Assembly (NCBI RefSeq): GCF_017255295.1
Contig: NZ_JAFKDE010000002.1
Span: 434,001-498,000 of the forward strand
Source: Nitratireductor aquimarinus
GTDB lineage: Bacteria; Pseudomonadota; Alphaproteobacteria; Rhizobiales; Rhizobiaceae
DNA length: 64,000 bases
Direction of reading: 5' to 3'
Position numbers and translations under genes: made by a program. The notes below the pieces were generated by a model. The model searched no databases and had not been told where the DNA came from. It saw nothing but the letters and a program-made list of their open reading frames with translations. Shown here in pieces: positions 33,778 through 41,662 of this stretch. Position 1 is the first letter of the stretch, and every line of letters starts with the position of its first letter.

Positions 33778-33987
33778 ATGCGACAGACGCATTTGCGTGC
33801 CGGGATGACGCTTGAGGAGATCATGGAGCGCTGGCCGGACACGGTCGCGGTGATGCTGAGCCATCACATGCTGTGCGTGGGGTGCCCGATTACCGCGTTT
33901 CATTCGGTGAGCGACGCCTGCCAGGAACATGGCATCGATGAAAAGGCGTTCAGGCGTGAGCTGGAACTGGCAATCACGGAGGGCTGA
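33778..33987 (+). CDS. DUF1858 domain protein (hybrid-cluster-protein-associated redox type)
   Basis: The 69-residue protein is a single DUF1858 domain: GMTLEEIMERWPDTVAVML, then the CVGCPITAF motif with two cysteines, then DACQEHGID. The CxxC pair suggests a redox disulfide or a metal site. The ATG at 33778 has GGAGGAGGCGACG in front. The upstream NnrR-type box and the nnrR/nnrS genes next to it suggest a role in nitric oxide or nitrosative stress. The exact function is not established. Confidence 0.85.
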   Translation: MRQTHLRAGMTLEEIMERWPDTVAVMLSHHMLCVGCPITAFHSVSDACQEHGIDEKAFRRELELAITEG

Positions 33988-34013
33988 CGGATTCTGACCC
34001 CAGGGTCAGGACC

Positions 34014-34715
34014 CTAGCTCTCCTTGCGGGCCTCGGCTTTCAGGAGCAGGCGGTGCGGGCTGATCACCACGACGCGCTTGCGGCCACCGCGAACGATGCC
34101 GTCCTTCTCCCATGCCTGAAGGACGCGGCTGACCGTGTGCAGCGTCGCGCCGGTCATCTCCGCGATGTCCTGCCGGGTGATCGGAAAGTCGATCTCCACC
34201 CCTTCGGCGGTCTTGCGTCCGGTCTGCTTGACGAGGCGCAGGAGAGCATGGGCCACCCGCTGCTCGACCTGCTCGGTCGACATTTCGACAACGCGCGTAT
34301 GCGCGTCCTGCAGACGGCCGCCGACGGTCTTGTAGGTGTTCGCGCCAAGTGAAGGGAAGCGTGCGGTCAGTTCGTCCCATTTCGCGTTGGGCCAGGCGAG
34401 CGCCACGCATTCTGCTGCGGCGACAGCGGACGCCGGATAGGTGCTGCGGCCAAGGGCGGCTGCGATGCCGAACAGTTCGCCGACGCTGATATAGCGCACG
34501 ATCACCTGTTGCCCCTCGGGCGTTGAGCGAACCACGCGAATGTGGCCATCGAGCAGGACGTAAAACGATTCCGCTTCATCGCCCTGGGCGAAGACTGTCG
34601 CGCCTTCGGAATAGCGCAGGGGCTGGGCATAGCCCAGAAGCGTCTCCAGCTCCCGGCGCTCCAGCCCCGAAAAGCTGGGCAGATCGGCAATCAGCGAAGG
34701 GTCGAGGCCCGGCAT
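34014..34715 (-). CDS. nnrR: Crp/Fnr family regulator, NnrR type (NO-responsive)
   Basis: The 233-residue protein has a cNMP-binding-like sensor domain and a C-terminal helix-turn-helix ITRQDIAEMTGATLHTVSR, matching NnrR rather than FNR; it lacks the N-terminal Cys cluster of FNR. NnrR activates nitrite and NO reductase and nnrS genes in response to NO, and no nir or nor genes are in the window. I start at the ATG at 34715, six bases after GGAG, although the frame is open upstream to 34832. It is divergent from nnrS with an intervening palindrome. Confidence 0.85.
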   Translation of the reverse strand: MPGLDPSLIADLPSFSGLERRELETLLGYAQPLRYSEGATVFAQGDEAESFYVLLDGHIRVVRSTPEGQQVIVRYISVGELFGIAAALGRSTYPASAVAAAECVALAWPNAKWDELTARFPSLGANTYKTVGGRLQDAHTRVVEMSTEQVEQRVAHALLRLVKQTGRKTAEGVEIDFPITRQDIAEMTGATLHTVSRVLQAWEKDGIVRGGRKRVVVISPHRLLLKAEARKES

Positions 34716-34756
34716 TTGCAACTCCGCGTTCAAAATCGCGCTTTTTTTAGACCGTC

Positions 34757-34772
34757 TTTGCGCTAGCGCAAA
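34757..34772. promoter_or_regulatory. NnrR-type palindrome between nnrR and nnrS
   Basis: TTTGCGCTAGCGCAAA is a perfect 16-base palindrome with a TTGCG-N4-CGCAA core. It lies 42 bases before nnrR and 192 bases before nnrS and could control both. Confidence 0.85.
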
Positions 34773-34964
34773 TTCTCGCGGCGCGAAAGCCGCTAGAAAA
34801 ACACTCAGAGAGCCACCCAAAAGGATATCCAACGGCTCTTCATGAGATGCTGCTGCGACAACCAGCGGCGGTGCGCACCGGCCAGTCCGGTAGCGTCGAC
34901 GCAGCAGCCGGCCGGACGGAATGGGGGAAGCATCCGTCCGGCCCTAGCTTTTCAGGAGTTGGCG

Positions 34965-36143
34965 ATGGCTGTACCGAGATTGCGGGCCTATGAGGGGCCG
35001 GCGGTGTTGTCCTATGGGTTTCGGCCCTTCTTCCTTCTGGGCGCAGCCTATTCGGGCCTCTCCATTCTCGCCTGGTTGCCCATCTATATGGGGCTTCTTG
35101 AAACGCGCAGTCTTTTCCTGCCGGTCGACTGGCATGTGCACGAGATGCTGTTCGGCTTTCTGGCGGCTGTCGTCGCCGGCTTTCTGCTCACCGCCATTCC
35201 CAACTGGACCGGGCGGCTGCCCGTGCAGGGAACGCCGCTCGCGGTTCTGGTCGCGCTGTGGATCGCGGGGCGGGTGGCCATCTACTATTCCGCATCGCTT
35301 GGATGGTGGCAGGCCGCCATCATCGACAATGCGTTTCTCGTGGCGCTGACGCTGGCGGCTGTGCGCGAAATCGTTGCCGGCCGCAACTGGCGCAATCTCA
35401 AGGTGCTGATGCCGCTTGCGGTTCTTCTGCTCGCCAACATCCTGTTTCATGTCGAGGTGCAGACGGCAGGGATCTCCGATGTGAGCCGCCGGCTTGGCCT
35501 TGGCGCAGCCATTGTCCTGATCATGATCATCGGCGGGCGCATCATTCCGAGCTTCACCCGCAACTGGCTGGTGCGCGAAAATCCCGGGCGTCTACCCGTG
35601 CCGTTCGGGCAATATGACGTCGCGTCGCTCGTCGTTTCAACGGCGGCGCTTACTCTGTGGGTGTTTCTGCCCGAGGCGCTGCTGACGGGCGTTCTGCTTG
35701 CAATCGCCGCAGTCTCGCAGGCCGTTCGCCTGACGCGCTGGGCCGGTGAGCGCACCGTGCGGGACGCGCTGGTGCTCATGCTGCACATCGCCTATGCCTT
35801 CGTGCCCTTCGGTCTCGGGCTGCTGGCGCTCTCGGCGCTGTTGCCCGAGAGCGTGCCGCAGGCCGCCGGGTTTCATGCGCTCGGCGGCGGCGCCATTGGC
35901 GCGATGACGCTGGCGGTCATGATGCGCGCGACGCTGGGGCACACCGGGCGCATGCTGAAGGCCGGACTGGCGGGAGGCGTGATCTTCGGTGCTGTCTGCG
36001 TGGCCGCAATCGTGCGCGTCTGGGCTGCTTTCGAGCCGGGACTGGCCTGGGTTCACATTTCCGGAACGGCCTGGATGATCGCGTTTCTCGGGTTTGCGCT
36101 GCTCTACAGCCCGGCGCTGCTCAGGGCGAGGCGTTCGTCCTGA
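34965..36143 (+). CDS. nnrS: NnrS family haem-copper membrane protein
   Basis: The 392-residue membrane protein has about ten to twelve helices and the NnrS landmarks: YGFRPFFLLGA near the N-terminus, WHVHEMLFGFLAAVVAGFLLTAIPNWTGR split over helix 2, MIIGGRIIPSFTRNWL and MTLAVMMRATLGHTGR. NnrS proteins relieve NO and metal-nitrosyl stress. I start at the ATG at 34965 after CAGGAGTTGGCG; the frame is open further upstream. Its last 40 bases overlap the convergent DUF6455 gene. Confidence 0.92.
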   Translation: MAVPRLRAYEGPAVLSYGFRPFFLLGAAYSGLSILAWLPIYMGLLETRSLFLPVDWHVHEMLFGFLAAVVAGFLLTAIPNWTGRLPVQGTPLAVLVALWIAGRVAIYYSASLGWWQAAIIDNAFLVALTLAAVREIVAGRNWRNLKVLMPLAVLLLANILFHVEVQTAGISDVSRRLGLGAAIVLIMIIGGRIIPSFTRNWLVRENPGRLPVPFGQYDVASLVVSTAALTLWVFLPEALLTGVLLAIAAVSQAVRLTRWAGERTVRDALVLMLHIAYAFVPFGLGLLALSALLPESVPQAAGFHALGGGAIGAMTLAVMMRATLGHTGRMLKAGLAGGVIFGAVCVAAIVRVWAAFEPGLAWVHISGTAWMIAFLGFALLYSPALLRARRSS

Positions 36144-36409
36144 GGCTCTTCCTCAAGGCGCGTCATTTTATCGAAGAGAACTGCGTTCGGGCAGAAGGAC
36201 GGCGGCTGGCGTTTTGTTTCTCCGGCAGTTGCCGCCAGCCAGCCCTGACAGGAATCGGCATTGCGGCAGCGGGCGCAGGTGCGAACGGCCGAGGCGAGCG
36301 TCAGGCCAAGGCGATCGGCAGCGAGCCGCTGCAAATCCACATCGCAGCGGTCCATCATCTTGCCCATCAATTTGGCATGCGTTTCAATTTTCTGGGACAA
36401 GCGTTTCAT
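36104..36409 (-). CDS. DUF6455 family Cys-rich protein
   Basis: The 101-residue soluble protein has a cysteine pattern (CARC, then a later Cys in the DSCQGWL segment, and FCPNA) that suits a metal or iron-sulfur site. The ATG at 36409 lies seven bases after GGAG; a TTG at 36421 is an alternative. Its 3' end overlaps nnrS by 40 bases, convergently. A hybrid TTGCG-N4-ATCAA box lies about 60 bases upstream, so it probably belongs to the low-oxygen or NO regulon. Its function is unknown to me. Confidence 0.8.
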   Translation of the reverse strand: MKRLSQKIETHAKLMGKMMDRCDVDLQRLAADRLGLTLASAVRTCARCRNADSCQGWLAATAGETKRQPPSFCPNAVLFDKMTRLEEEPQDERLALSSAGL

Positions 36410-36462
36410 TTCCGACTCCAAACATTAATCGGAGACTATCACCCGTTACGATACAGTGCGCT

Positions 36463-36476
36463 TTGCGCTGGATCAA
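36463..36476. promoter_or_regulatory. Hybrid FNR/NnrR box between DUF6455 and fixL
   Basis: TTGCGCTGGATCAA joins a TTGCG half-site to an ATCAA half-site. It is 54 bases before DUF6455 and 57 bases before fixL, so either or both may respond. Confidence 0.75.
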
Positions 36477-36532
36477 ACAGTTGGCAATTGTGCCATGGCC
36501 GAGGCTTGCAGTGACACGCACGTGCGGAAATA

Positions 36533-38062
36533 ATGCGCACCACAAACGAACCCGTTGCGGAAGGGGCAATCTTGGGTCACGATTTCGATATTGCTGAACC
36601 GGCGCGCCGCACCGGGGTGCCGGGCTATGTCGTTGCCATGGGCGGCAGTCTGATCCTTCTGGCCGCCCGCCTGTGGATGGGGCCGGCGTTCAGCGGCATC
36701 TGGATCATTTTCCTTGCATCGCTCACGGCCCTTTACGCCGCGATCCTTGGCGGGCGTGTTGCCGGAATTGTCGCGGTGGCGCTGGTTGCCGGAGCCGTGG
36801 CGCTGGTCGGCGTCGTGGACACGCTGCCGCTCTCGCTTCCCGTGTTTGCCGCGCTCATCGCCTTTCTCATCCTTATCGCCCATGTGGGCGCTGCCTATTT
36901 CAACGCCGAAGATGCGGGAAAGCTGGTGCGCCAGCAGCTTGCGGCGCGCGACGCGCATCTGAACTCCATTCTCGACACGGTTCCGGACGCCACCGTGGTC
37001 ATCGACCACAAGGGAACGATGGTGTCGTTCAACCGCGCAGCAGTGCGCCAGTTCGGCTATACGGAAGACGAGGCGCGCGGCAACAATGTGAAAATGCTGA
37101 TGCCCGAGCCCTATCGCGGGCAGCATGACGGCTATATCGAGCGCTACAAGACCACGGGTGAACGCCGCATCATCGGCATCGACCGCGTGGTGGTCGGTCA
37201 GCGCAAGGATGGCTCCACCTTTCCCATGAAGCTCGCTGTTGGCGAGATGAAGAGTGGCGGGCGCACCTTCTTCACCGGTTTCATCCGTGACCTGACCGAG
37301 CGTGCGGAAACCGAAGCGCAGATGGAAGAGGTGCAGGCGGAACTGGCGCGTCTTGCCCGCCTCAACGAGCTGGGGGAAATGGCCTCGACCCTGGCGCATG
37401 AACTCAATCAGCCGCTTTCGGCCGTCTCCAACTATGTGCAGGGCTGCAAGCGGCTCCTGAACGATCTGGATGACCCCGTGGCCGAGCGCATGCGCGATGC
37501 GCTGGAAGAGACGGCGCGGCAGTCGCTTCATGCCGGACAGATCATCCGTCATCTGCGTGAATTCGTCTCGCGTGGTGAGAGCGAGAAGCACCCGGAAGAC
37601 CTGCAAAAACTGGTCGAGGAGGCCGCCGCACTCGCCCTGATGGGCTCACGCGAGCTCGGCGTGCACACCGTCTTCGAGTTCGAAGCCGGGCTTGGCAGGG
37701 TTTTCGTGGACCGGGTGCAGATCCAGCAGATCTTGATCAATCTCATGCGCAATGCCATGGAGGCGATGCGCGAGAGTGACGGTCGCGAACTCAAGGTGAC
37801 CGTGGCTTTCAACGAGGAAGGCGATGCCATAGACATTGACGTGTCCGATACGGGAACGGGAGTTCCCGAGGAGATCGCCGAGAACCTTTTCAAGCCGTTC
37901 GTTTCATCCAAGAGGGGCGGCATGGGCGTGGGGCTTGCGATCTCAAAGCGGATTGCCGAGGCCCATGGCGGCATGTTGAAACTGATCGTGAGTTCGGGCG
38001 AGGGGACGACATTCCGTTTCACGCTGCCCGCAATGGAAGAGCAGGAATTGCAGAATGCCTGA
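36533..38062 (+). CDS. fixL: Oxygen-sensing haem PAS histidine kinase FixL
   Basis: The 509-residue protein has four N-terminal membrane helices (about 30-122), a haem PAS domain (about 135-255) and a HisKA/HATPase core. The PAS part has the haem-ligand His at about H198 in [11 protein letters not shown] and RIIGIDRVV; the phospho-acceptor His is H289 in AHELNQPL. The ATP domain shows [10 protein letters not shown] and [18 protein letters not shown]. FixL is inhibited by O2 binding and at low O2 phosphorylates FixJ. Its stop lies eight bases inside fixJ, so the two are coupled. Confidence 0.96.
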   Translation: MRTTNEPVAEGAILGHDFDIAEPARRTGVPGYVVAMGGSLILLAARLWMGPAFSGIWIIFLASLTALYAAILGGRVAGIVAVALVAGAVALVGVVDTLPLSLPVFAALIAFLILIAHVGAAYFNAEDAGKLVRQQLAARDAHLNSILDTVPDATVVIDHKGTMVSFNRAAVRQFGYTEDEARGNNVKMLMPEPYRGQHDGYIERYKTTGERRIIGIDRVVVGQRKDGSTFPMKLAVGEMKSGGRTFFTGFIRDLTERAETEAQMEEVQAELARLARLNELGEMASTLAHELNQPLSAVSNYVQGCKRLLNDLDDPVAERMRDALEETARQSLHAGQIIRHLREFVSRGESEKHPEDLQKLVEEAAALALMGSRELGVHTVFEFEAGLGRVFVDRVQIQQILINLMRNAMEAMRESDGRELKVTVAFNEEGDAIDIDVSDTGTGVPEEIAENLFKPFVSSKRGGMGVGLAISKRIAEAHGGMLKLIVSSGEGTTFRFTLPAMEEQELQNA

Positions 38063-38672
38063 TGATGTGGTGATCCATATCGTTGATGATGAAGAGCCGG
38101 TGCGCAAATCGCTGGCTTTTCTGCTCACCATGTCCGGGCATGTGGCGCGGGTGCATGAATCGGCAACGGCCTTTCTCAAGGTTGCGCCCGGGCTGCAGAA
38201 TGCCTGCCTGATCACCGATCTGAGAATGCCGGACATGAGCGGCGTCGAGCTTCTGCAGCGGCTGAACGAGCACGGCGCCATGCTGCCGGCCATCGTCATC
38301 ACCGGCCATGGCGACGTGCCGATGGCGGTCGAGGCGATGAAGGCGGGCGCGCTCGACTTCATCGAGAAGCCGTTCTCCGACGACACGCTCATGGAGGCGC
38401 TTTCCCGCGCGATCTGCGAACTCGACAAGCGGCCACCGGCCGCCGCCGATGCGGCGCTGGTGCGGGGCCGGGTGGAGCAGCTTTCGGAGCGCGAACAGCA
38501 GGTGATGCGCCGGATCGTGGCGGGCATGCCCAACAAGACGATCGCCTTTGAACTCGATATTTCCCCGCGCACGGTCGAGGTTCACCGGGCCAATGTGATG
38601 TCCAAGATGCAGGCCAGAAACCTGCCGGAACTGGTTCGCATGGTCCTGCAGGCCGGTGATCCGGTCGGCTGA
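38055..38672 (+). CDS. fixJ: Response regulator FixJ
   Basis: The 205-residue protein has a receiver domain ([14 protein letters not shown]; phospho-Asp D55 in ITDLRMPD; Lys in IEKPF) and a LuxR/GerE helix-turn-helix ([24 protein letters not shown]). Phosphorylated FixJ activates fixK. The ATG at 38055 overlaps the end of fixL by eight bases. FixK and the FixT-like gene follow on the same strand. Confidence 0.96.
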   Translation: MPDDVVIHIVDDEEPVRKSLAFLLTMSGHVARVHESATAFLKVAPGLQNACLITDLRMPDMSGVELLQRLNEHGAMLPAIVITGHGDVPMAVEAMKAGALDFIEKPFSDDTLMEALSRAICELDKRPPAAADAALVRGRVEQLSEREQQVMRRIVAGMPNKTIAFELDISPRTVEVHRANVMSKMQARNLPELVRMVLQAGDPVG

Positions 38673-38693
38673 TTTCGCCTTTCACTGGGCGTT

Positions 38694-38707
38694 TTGATCC
38701 AACGCAA
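38694..38707 (+). promoter_or_regulatory. Hybrid FNR/FixK box upstream of the FixT-like gene
   Basis: TTGATCCAACGCAA has TTGAT and CGCAA half-sites with the N4 spacer. It lies between fixJ and the receiver-like gene and would make that gene FixK-dependent. Confidence 0.75.
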
Positions 38708-38799
38708 AGCACGATGGCGACCGACGGCAGAGATTGTACACTGCTGCGGTGACTGATTTGCGTTGCCCGGCAGTGAGGAGATGCCGGGATGTGCATGCA

Positions 38800-39153
38800 A
38801 TGATTCTCGTGGTGGCGCCCGATTCAGCCTTTCGATTGTCACTGCGATTCATGCTTGAATCGGAGGGGTACGACGTTGTCGTGCCGCGCAATCTGGAAGA
38901 GGTTGAACGGCTGCGCCGCACGGCTGCCTGCACGATTGTGGATCATGAAGTCCTTGCCGACATGAAGGTGCCGCTTGAACGGCTGCTTGGCGGGGCCGGG
39001 CCACTCGTTCTTCTGGCCGATACGCTGGATGAGATGCCGCAGGCCGGGCACATAAGAACCATAGAAAAACCGCTCCTTGGGAGCGCCGTCGTCAACGCGG
39101 TTCACGACCTTCTGGAGCAGGCCCGGCATCGCGATCTGAGAGGCGCTACGTAG
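38800..39153 (+). CDS. Single-domain receiver-like protein, FixT candidate
   Basis: The 117-residue protein aligns with receiver domains but has no output domain. The first acidic pair is reduced (APDS in place of DDEE), the phospho-Asp position is kept at D48 in TIVDHEV, the Thr/Ser is lost and Lys is kept at K90 in TIEKP. One cysteine lies at residue 44. It sits between fixLJ and fixK with a FixK-type box upstream. In Sinorhizobium and Caulobacter, FixT is a receiver-like inhibitor of FixL made under FixK control, so the same role is likely. Start codons at 38734, 38791 and 38800 are possible; I prefer the ATG at 38800. Confidence 0.75.
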   Translation: MILVVAPDSAFRLSLRFMLESEGYDVVVPRNLEEVERLRRTAACTIVDHEVLADMKVPLERLLGGAGPLVLLADTLDEMPQAGHIRTIEKPLLGSAVVNAVHDLLEQARHRDLRGAT

Positions 39154-39232
39154 AATCCCGTAGGGACAAAACCGAATTTCGCGCGTGCGGGCATTGCGGC
39201 AGTAATGGAGCATCCAAACGACGGAGGCACCC

Positions 39233-39901
39233 ATGTTTGCACAGGCCGCAACCGCACACGCACCGACAGCTCCTTTCCGGGGGCATCAGCGTCTTGCCGA
39301 GGCGCGTCCGGCGCCTGCGTCGTTTTCTCCCGACCAGCCGCACCAGATTGCCTTCTTCGAGGCCAATGAAGAGGTCTATGCGCAGGGCGAGCGCGCCAAT
39401 GCGCTCTATCAGGTCGAGTTCGGTGCGGTTCGCCTCTATCGCCTCCTGTCGGACGGTCGCCGTCAGATCAGCGCCTTCCATGTGGCGGGCGAAGTGTTCG
39501 GTTTCGAAGCCGACGGCCATCATCATTTCTTTGCTGAAGCCGTTGGCCCGGCCGGCATTCGCGTGTTCCGTCAGCCTGCCAATGAAGGCAACTGGCGTCA
39601 GACGCTGGACGCCGCTCTGGGTGCGCTCGTTCGTGCGCAGGAGCATCTTCTGGTGATCGGCCGGCAGAACGCCGCCGAACGCGTCGCTGCCTTCCTTCTC
39701 GACATGATGGAGCGCCAGGACAATGCCCGCGAGGTGCAGCTTCCCATGTCGCGCACCGATATTGGCGATTATCTGGGCCTGACCATCGAAACGGTTTCGC
39801 GCACTTTCTCGAAGTTCAAGAGCAAGGGCCTCGTCCGCCTGGCCAACACGCGCACGGTGGAAGTGGTCGACGAAGCCGCCCTCAGGGCCATGTGCGCCTG
39901 A
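39233..39901 (+). CDS. fixK: Crp/Fnr family regulator FixK
   Basis: The 222-residue protein has a cNMP-binding-like fold without an FNR-type Cys cluster and a C-terminal helix-turn-helix MSRTDIGDYLGLTIETVSRTFSKFK, as in rhizobial FixK. It activates ccoNOQP, ccoGHIS and other FNR-box genes. The ATG follows GGAGGCACCC. It closes the regulatory part of the fix block, downstream of the FixT-like gene. Confidence 0.92.
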   Translation: MFAQAATAHAPTAPFRGHQRLAEARPAPASFSPDQPHQIAFFEANEEVYAQGERANALYQVEFGAVRLYRLLSDGRRQISAFHVAGEVFGFEADGHHHFFAEAVGPAGIRVFRQPANEGNWRQTLDAALGALVRAQEHLLVIGRQNAAERVAAFLLDMMERQDNAREVQLPMSRTDIGDYLGLTIETVSRTFSKFKSKGLVRLANTRTVEVVDEAALRAMCA

Positions 39902-40085
39902 AGCGGCGGGGCGAGAACCAGTGCGCGGATACAGTTCAAAGAAGCATTCAGTCTAGAAAGACTCTTTTCTGGTATTCGGTCTATCCAAACGGTATAGAGC
40001 GTTGTCCTGATTGCCTGTTCTGATTTCGGACGGGACAAGTCGGGGCGATCTATGGGCAGACGAATGGTAAAAGGGACGATCGACT

Positions 40086-40877
40086 TTGGCTTCGGTTTTC
40101 GGTGAGGCTGTCTCGGATATATGCGCTGGCCTGAAACGCTATTACGTTTGGGCGGCTTTGGCGCGCGAAGATCTGGATGATCAGCATCGTCGAACCACCC
40201 TTGGCCCGCTGTGGATGCTATTGAACTATCTCCTCCTTGCAGGGGCCTTCATCGTCGTCTTCGGTCGCGGTGAAGATGTTGGGCATCACGTGGCTTACGT
40301 TGCTATCGGGCTTTTTGTCTGGTTTTACTGCTCGGAGCTCATTTCGCGCTCCGTGACACTGTTCAAACGCGAAGAGAGCCTTATTCTCGGAACCCCATTA
40401 CCGATAACTGTCTACGTAATGCGCTTGTGCATGCAGGCATTTATCCGTGCCTGCTACTCCGGGGCCGGGTGCCTTCTTCTGCTTCTTTTTTCTGATGTCT
40501 CTCCAAGCCTGATGGATATCGGTTATGCGGTCTTGGGAATTGCCTTGATCGCTGCAATTACACCAGCTGTTGTTATTGTATTGGCAATGGCTGGCGCCTG
40601 GTTCCCTGATCTGCAGTTTATTGTTTCAAATCTTCTCAGGCTCGGCCTCTTTTTAACACCAATTTTCTGGAGTTATGGAGGTGGCGATAGTCTGCGTGAT
40701 TACATCTATATGTATAACCCGTTCACTTGGGTCCTGCATGTCGTGCGTGCGCCTATCATAGAAGGGGGCTTTCCCTTGGTCGCTTTTAACATCACCTTGA
40801 TGATCGGTCTTTGCTGCTGGATTGTTGCTATGTGGCTGTTGGGAAGTCTTCGCAAGAAAGTCGTGTTTGTCTTGTAA
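40086..40877 (+). CDS. Polysaccharide ABC exporter permease (Wzm/TagG type)
   Basis: The 263-residue ABC-2 type permease has an N-terminal region ([18 protein letters not shown]) and six membrane helices, ending in KKVVFVL. It resembles exporters of O-antigen, capsule or teichoic chains. It starts with TTG at 40086 and its stop overlaps the next start (TAATG). With Wzt and the convergent TagD/LicD genes it forms an envelope glycan locus without any glycosyltransferase in the window. Confidence 0.85.
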   Translation: MASVFGEAVSDICAGLKRYYVWAALAREDLDDQHRRTTLGPLWMLLNYLLLAGAFIVVFGRGEDVGHHVAYVAIGLFVWFYCSELISRSVTLFKREESLILGTPLPITVYVMRLCMQAFIRACYSGAGCLLLLLFSDVSPSLMDIGYAVLGIALIAAITPAVVIVLAMAGAWFPDLQFIVSNLLRLGLFLTPIFWSYGGGDSLRDYIYMYNPFTWVLHVVRAPIIEGGFPLVAFNITLMIGLCCWIVAMWLLGSLRKKVVFVL

Positions 40878-41608
40878 TGGTTTCTGTTGATGTAAAAGAT
40901 CTCGGGCTGCGGTATCGCCTGCAGAAGAGGTTTTCACTTGCCCCTGGTCGTCAGCAGGCGAAGGCCACGGGCGGCGCGATCATGCGCGAGGGGGGCTCTG
41001 CCTATGTGCAGGCTCTGGATGGCATCAGTTTTTCGCTGAAGGCGGGGGATCGCCTGGGGCTTGTGGGTTCCAATGGTGCAGGCAAGACCACGCTTCTCAA
41101 GGTGCTCTACGGGATTTACGAGCCGACCTCCGGAACCGTTGACGTGGAGGGGCGTGTTGATGCGCTCTTCAATATCCGTCTGGGGTTTCGTGCAGGGGCA
41201 AGCGGACGGCGGAACATCGAACTTCGTTGTCTGATCAACGGGTGGACGCCGGAGCAGATCTCAGACAGGATTGATGAAATCGTCGAGTTTTCCGAGCTGG
41301 GGGATTTTATTGATCTTCCGCTAAAGTCCTACAGTCAGGGGATGGCCGCCCGCTTGGCTTTTGCGGTCGCCACTGCAACGGAACCCGAAGTCCTGCTGAT
41401 GGATGAGTGGATCGGCGCTGGGGATCCTGAATTCCAGGAAAAGGCCAAGGCACGTATGCAGGAGATTACGGAAGAGGCGGGAATTATCGTGCTGGCCAGC
41501 CATAATAAGAACCTTATCCAGAAGAGCTGTAACAAGGTTTTGCATTTGGAAAAGGGGAAGCTGAGGAGCCTGCTTTCCGTTGAAGAGTGGGCGAACGGCA
41601 GCAAGTAA
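40877..41608 (+). CDS. Polysaccharide ABC exporter ATPase (Wzt/TagH type)
   Basis: The 243-residue ATPase has Walker [10 protein letters not shown] (64-72), signature YSQGMAARL and Walker B VLLMDEW, and the subfamily insert [22 protein letters not shown]. It lacks the C-terminal carbohydrate-binding domain of O9a-type Wzt, so it is closer to KpsT or TagH. The ATG overlaps the permease stop by one base. It drives export by the TTG-started permease. Confidence 0.88.
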   Translation: MVSVDVKDLGLRYRLQKRFSLAPGRQQAKATGGAIMREGGSAYVQALDGISFSLKAGDRLGLVGSNGAGKTTLLKVLYGIYEPTSGTVDVEGRVDALFNIRLGFRAGASGRRNIELRCLINGWTPEQISDRIDEIVEFSELGDFIDLPLKSYSQGMAARLAFAVATATEPEVLLMDEWIGAGDPEFQEKAKARMQEITEEAGIIVLASHNKNLIQKSCNKVLHLEKGKLRSLLSVEEWANGSK

Positions 41609-41631
41609 AAAAAAGGCGTTTTTGTTTTCTT

Positions 41632-41662
41632 CCGCTGATCGAAATTATCCCTCGATCAGCGG
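41632..41662. terminator. Inverted repeat between convergent wzt- and licD-like genes
   Basis: CCGCTGATCGA (41632-41642) and TCGATCAGCGG (41652-41662) form a perfect 11-base stem. It overlaps the end of the LicD-like gene and has a T-rich tract on the minus strand side, so it probably ends that transcript. Confidence 0.6.

Noticed and set aside
34014-36143. Complete denitrification cluster
   Set aside because: Only nnrR and nnrS are present; no nir, nor or nos structural genes occur in the window.
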